In this document: piece after piece, positions 61,985 to 64,000 of the stretch
Position numbering within the stretch: position 1 is the first letter of the stretch
Layout: every line of letters begins with the position of its first letter
NCBI RefSeq assembly: GCF_000293805.1
Contig: NZ_AMBZ01000009.1
Coordinates: 124,001 to 188,000, forward strand
Direction of reading: 5' to 3'
DNA length: 64,000 bases
Origin: Paenibacillus alvei DSM 29
GTDB taxonomy: Bacteria > Bacillota > Bacilli > Paenibacillales > Paenibacillaceae
Made by a program: the position numbers and the translations under genes
The notes under the pieces: model-generated
Database searches by the model: none
What the model was told of the DNA's origin: nothing
Seen by the model: the letters and a program-made list of their open reading frames with translations, nothing else

Positions 61985-62557
61985 TCAGCCTTCTTTATTA
62001 AATCTAGCCAATCGACACGCTTGTAATTTTTCCAATTGCACATTGTCGATAATTTCCTTAGCAGCGAATCGGCTGATAAGCGCTGTTGTACCAGCGGCTA
62101 ATACAAGGATGTCCGATTCCAAATAACCATTTGAGGTGTGTACGCCTACAACCGTTGCATCTCGTTCTTGAATGCTGGTAACCGTGGTATTGTAAAGGAC
62201 AATTGCACCATTTTCCTGGGCTTGTTGTAACAACAAGTTTGTTGTGGCAACGGGATCTAGTCCCCCCTCTTCTTGAGCGAAGCTGGCTTCATCGGGATAC
62301 TCATTCAGATTCGGTTCAAGCTTCATGATCTGTTGTCGATTCAGTTGTTGTACTCGCGAGCCTTCCATGTTCATAGGAACTCCCCAAGACAGCGCACCGC
62401 TCCAATCAATATTCAAGTCAGGAAGTTCTTCTTGCAGAGCGTGATATTCTGCGATTGCATCCTCATATAAATGTGGATGTTGTTTGGATAAATAGTACGC
62501 GATTGCAGAGCCAACGATTCCCGCACCAACAATGATAATTCTCAAATCTCTATGCAT
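61985..62557 (-). pseudogene. Truncated, internally deleted FAD-dependent oxidoreductase
   Basis: ATG 62557 starts MHRDLRIIIVGAGIVGSAIA, a DAO-type Rossmann motif, but the FAD-binding region is followed abruptly by HPHLYEDAIAEYHALQEE, omitting roughly 45 residues expected in between. It ends at EIIDNVQLEKLQACRLARFN, well before the C-terminal FAD contacts. Both the internal gap and missing end show genuine decay rather than a single sequencing slip. Confidence 0.8.
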
Positions 62558-62588
62558 ACAAATGTAATCTCCTACTATTCGTTTCACT

Positions 62589-62626
62589 GAAGCCGAACTC
62601 GCCATTTTCCTGGTGAGCTCGGCTTC
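62589..62626. other. Imperfect 15-bp hairpin
   Basis: GAAGCCGA and TCGGCTTC pair, continued by a short inner stem, between the FAD remnant and the next gene. No T-tract; role unclear. Confidence 0.4.
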
Positions 62627-62767
62627 GTGCATACTATATGGAACAACCTTGTACTTGATGACGACATTCCCCTTTATACGATCTGTGTCCGCATATTGAT
62701 GCGCTGCTGGAATCTCATGGAACGAGCACCGTTCAATGACCGCTTGCAATTTGCATTCTCACCGGAT

Positions 62768-62805
62768 AACGAAGGTAACGCACAACCGCTAGTTGTACCT
62801 TCGTT
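62768..62805. terminator. Hairpin with T-rich flank
   Basis: AACGAAGGTA and TACCTTCGTT pair perfectly around 18 bases, followed by ATTTCGTT on the plus strand. Nothing else is recognised in 62558-63044. Confidence 0.5.
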
Positions 62806-63044
62806 ATTTCGTTGCAATCTGGTGAATAAAATAGGAATTATTTTGATCTAATTATAGGAATCATGCATGTAAGCAGTCATCAAATGTACAACGAGAAGAT
62901 CGAATTGATAAAGATGAAGCTTGCTCCAGGCTTACAAATTCGTAATGATATTGAAAGCTTGATCGATGGGTAGGGCCAAGGTCTTATTATATGATTTATG
63001 TATAAGAACAAGACAAGAATAATGACTACTAGAGGTGAACATAA

Positions 63045-63362
63045 ATGAAGGAAAACAAACTAATATCGGCATTTTCTTACTGGAGTGTTCTATTTGCTCC
63101 AATCTTATTCCCCATTATTGCTTGGATTGTAGGTGACTCGGAAACAAGAAGCCATGCCAAACGAGCTCTATGGACTCATCTAATTCCTAGTATCGCAGCC
63201 ATTATTGCGGTGATGTTGTTTGGTTTAATTGGGGTTAGCGTTCGCGACATCGGTGTCGCATGGGGAATCGGTGCAATTATCGCGTTTTGTGTATGCGGTG
63301 TGATTAGCGTGTACTACTTTGTATGGAATATTATCAAAGGGATCCAGGTTATCAATTCTTAA
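63045..63362 (+). CDS. DUF4870-like small membrane protein
   Basis: 105 residues with three hydrophobic segments (WSVLFAPILFPIIAWIV, LIPSIAAIIAVMLFGLIG, IIAFCVCGVISVYYFVWNI). The His in SHAKRALWTHL and overall layout fit DUF4870. GAGGTG precedes ATG. Function unknown. Confidence 0.75.
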   Translation: MKENKLISAFSYWSVLFAPILFPIIAWIVGDSETRSHAKRALWTHLIPSIAAIIAVMLFGLIGVSVRDIGVAWGIGAIIAFCVCGVISVYYFVWNIIKGIQVINS

Positions 63363-63409
63363 TTCATTTCGAATCTGATTCTTCTTCTGCTCGACCAGAA
63401 AATTATTTA

Positions 63410-63460
63410 CGCCACACAAAGGTACCTCTTTCGATTGGAATAGAGGTACTTTGTGTGGCG
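63410..63460. terminator. Long hairpin terminator
   Basis: CGCCACACAAAGGTACCTCT pairs with AGAGGTACTTTGTGTGGCG (one bulge) around 12 bases. The following 63461-63975 shows no supported gene; an open frame at 63612-63866 has no good ribosome site. Confidence 0.75.
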
Positions 63461-63975
63461 GATCATGTTCAAATTCAATGATAGTATTTTCTTTAATCTT
63501 CTATACATTTCCCCGACAATCATATTGGAACGCAGGCTTCGTCTGTAAGAAATAACCATATGAATAGATTATGAAAGGTGACGCGTACAAGCAGCTAGAA
63601 ATAGAGTTGAAATGCGCCCGTTTTGCATGTGCTGTCAGATCCAAAACATAGCTTTTAAAATACGTATTATATTTATGAAAAGAGTTTCTGGTCAGTTAAC
63701 CCTGAGAAAGGCACCGACCAAAGTCCCCTCACGTTTAACGGATCCGAACAGGATACTTTACTGTGATTATAAAATGAATCCGAAGCCATCAATCCAAATA
63801 CCCGAAACTTCAACCTTCATTGGCCCCCGGCAGTTCGTGTTCAGATGCCATATTCTCTCTAGTTAATACATACTCTATTAAAAATAATGGAATGCCTATC
63901 TATGTTGGTAATAACAAGTATTTATGGTAATATAAAGATGGATTTCTGAAATACCAAAATTAGGAGTTGTTTTCT

Positions 63976-64000
63976 ATGGATATCAAAACGTATACCCAAT
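63976..64000 (+). CDS. Start of a gene leaving the window
   Basis: ATG 63976 has AGGAG eight to nine bases upstream and begins MDIKTYTQ before the window ends. Family cannot be told. Confidence 0.6.

Noticed and set aside
63612-63866. 84-codon plus-strand frame near the window end
   Set aside because: Poor ribosome site, unusual Cys/Ile/Thr-rich composition and no family similarity.
1-64000. Mobile elements (insertion sequences, integrases) and tRNA or rRNA genes
   Set aside because: I looked on both strands and saw no transposase, integrase, tRNA cloverleaf or rRNA sequence that I could support.

Overview
The window looks like chromosomal DNA of an endospore-forming, low-to-mid GC Bacillota, most likely Paenibacillus or a close relative. 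Reasons: an SspH-type small acid-soluble spore protein, CotF/DUF3231 coat genes, YmaF, DUF1259 and DUF1904 families, strong AAGGAGG ribosome sites, sigma-A promoters, many TTG/GTG starts and U-tailed hairpin terminators. The genus is inference; no rRNA or tRNA gene was seen.

Layout. (1) 1-13.8 kb: 3' end of a hybrid PKS/NRPS cluster. A fatty-acid ligase (only its C-terminus is inside the window), ACP, KS, cis AT, ACP, aminotransferase, C, A (10-residue code reads as Thr) and PCP feed a second protein C-A-PCP-E-TE (code one residue from a Leu code). Predicted product: a beta-amino-fatty-acyl-Thr-D-Leu lipodipeptide, linear or cyclised. (2) 14-20.6 kb: secreted unknown protein, CPBP protease, YtrA-type GntR/ABC operon with two matched operators, cell-wall amidase. 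(3) 20.6-31.8 kb: two-domain prenyltransferase fusion, TrmB regulator, two decayed YmaF copies, two PepSY proteins beside a two-component system, FAD and GMC oxidoreductases. (4) 31.8-46 kb: spore-coat genes, serine hydrolase/MerR operon, secreted flavin reductase, DUF1904, SspH, O-methyltransferase, MarR/MFS pair, beta-propeller protein. (5) 46-64 kb: YceI protein, GH19 chitinase and a region rich in self-protection-type genes (two ABC-F proteins, paired SMR exporters under TetR, APH(6)-like and ANT(4')-like enzymes, another APH-fold kinase), plus YidC, an ECF sigma factor and a second-type ClpP.

Regulation is unusually readable. The best signals are: a MifM-like upstream peptide whose 3' end overlaps a hairpin sequestering the yidC Shine-Dalgarno; a 7-codon leader plus mutually exclusive hairpins before an antibiotic-resistance-type ABC-F gene; two divergent MerR-type promoters with 19-bp spacers around the same dyad; a third such promoter before a BmrR-like gene; and TetR and GntR operator pairs.

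Caution: about ten genes are broken by single-base changes, nearly all in short homopolymers and mostly contractions, and each reads as a full family member once corrected. This pattern suggests residual consensus indels rather than mass gene decay, so those genes are annotated as single loci spanning the break. Genuine decay is also present (YmaF copies, a FAD oxidoreductase remnant, an ECF sigma fragment).
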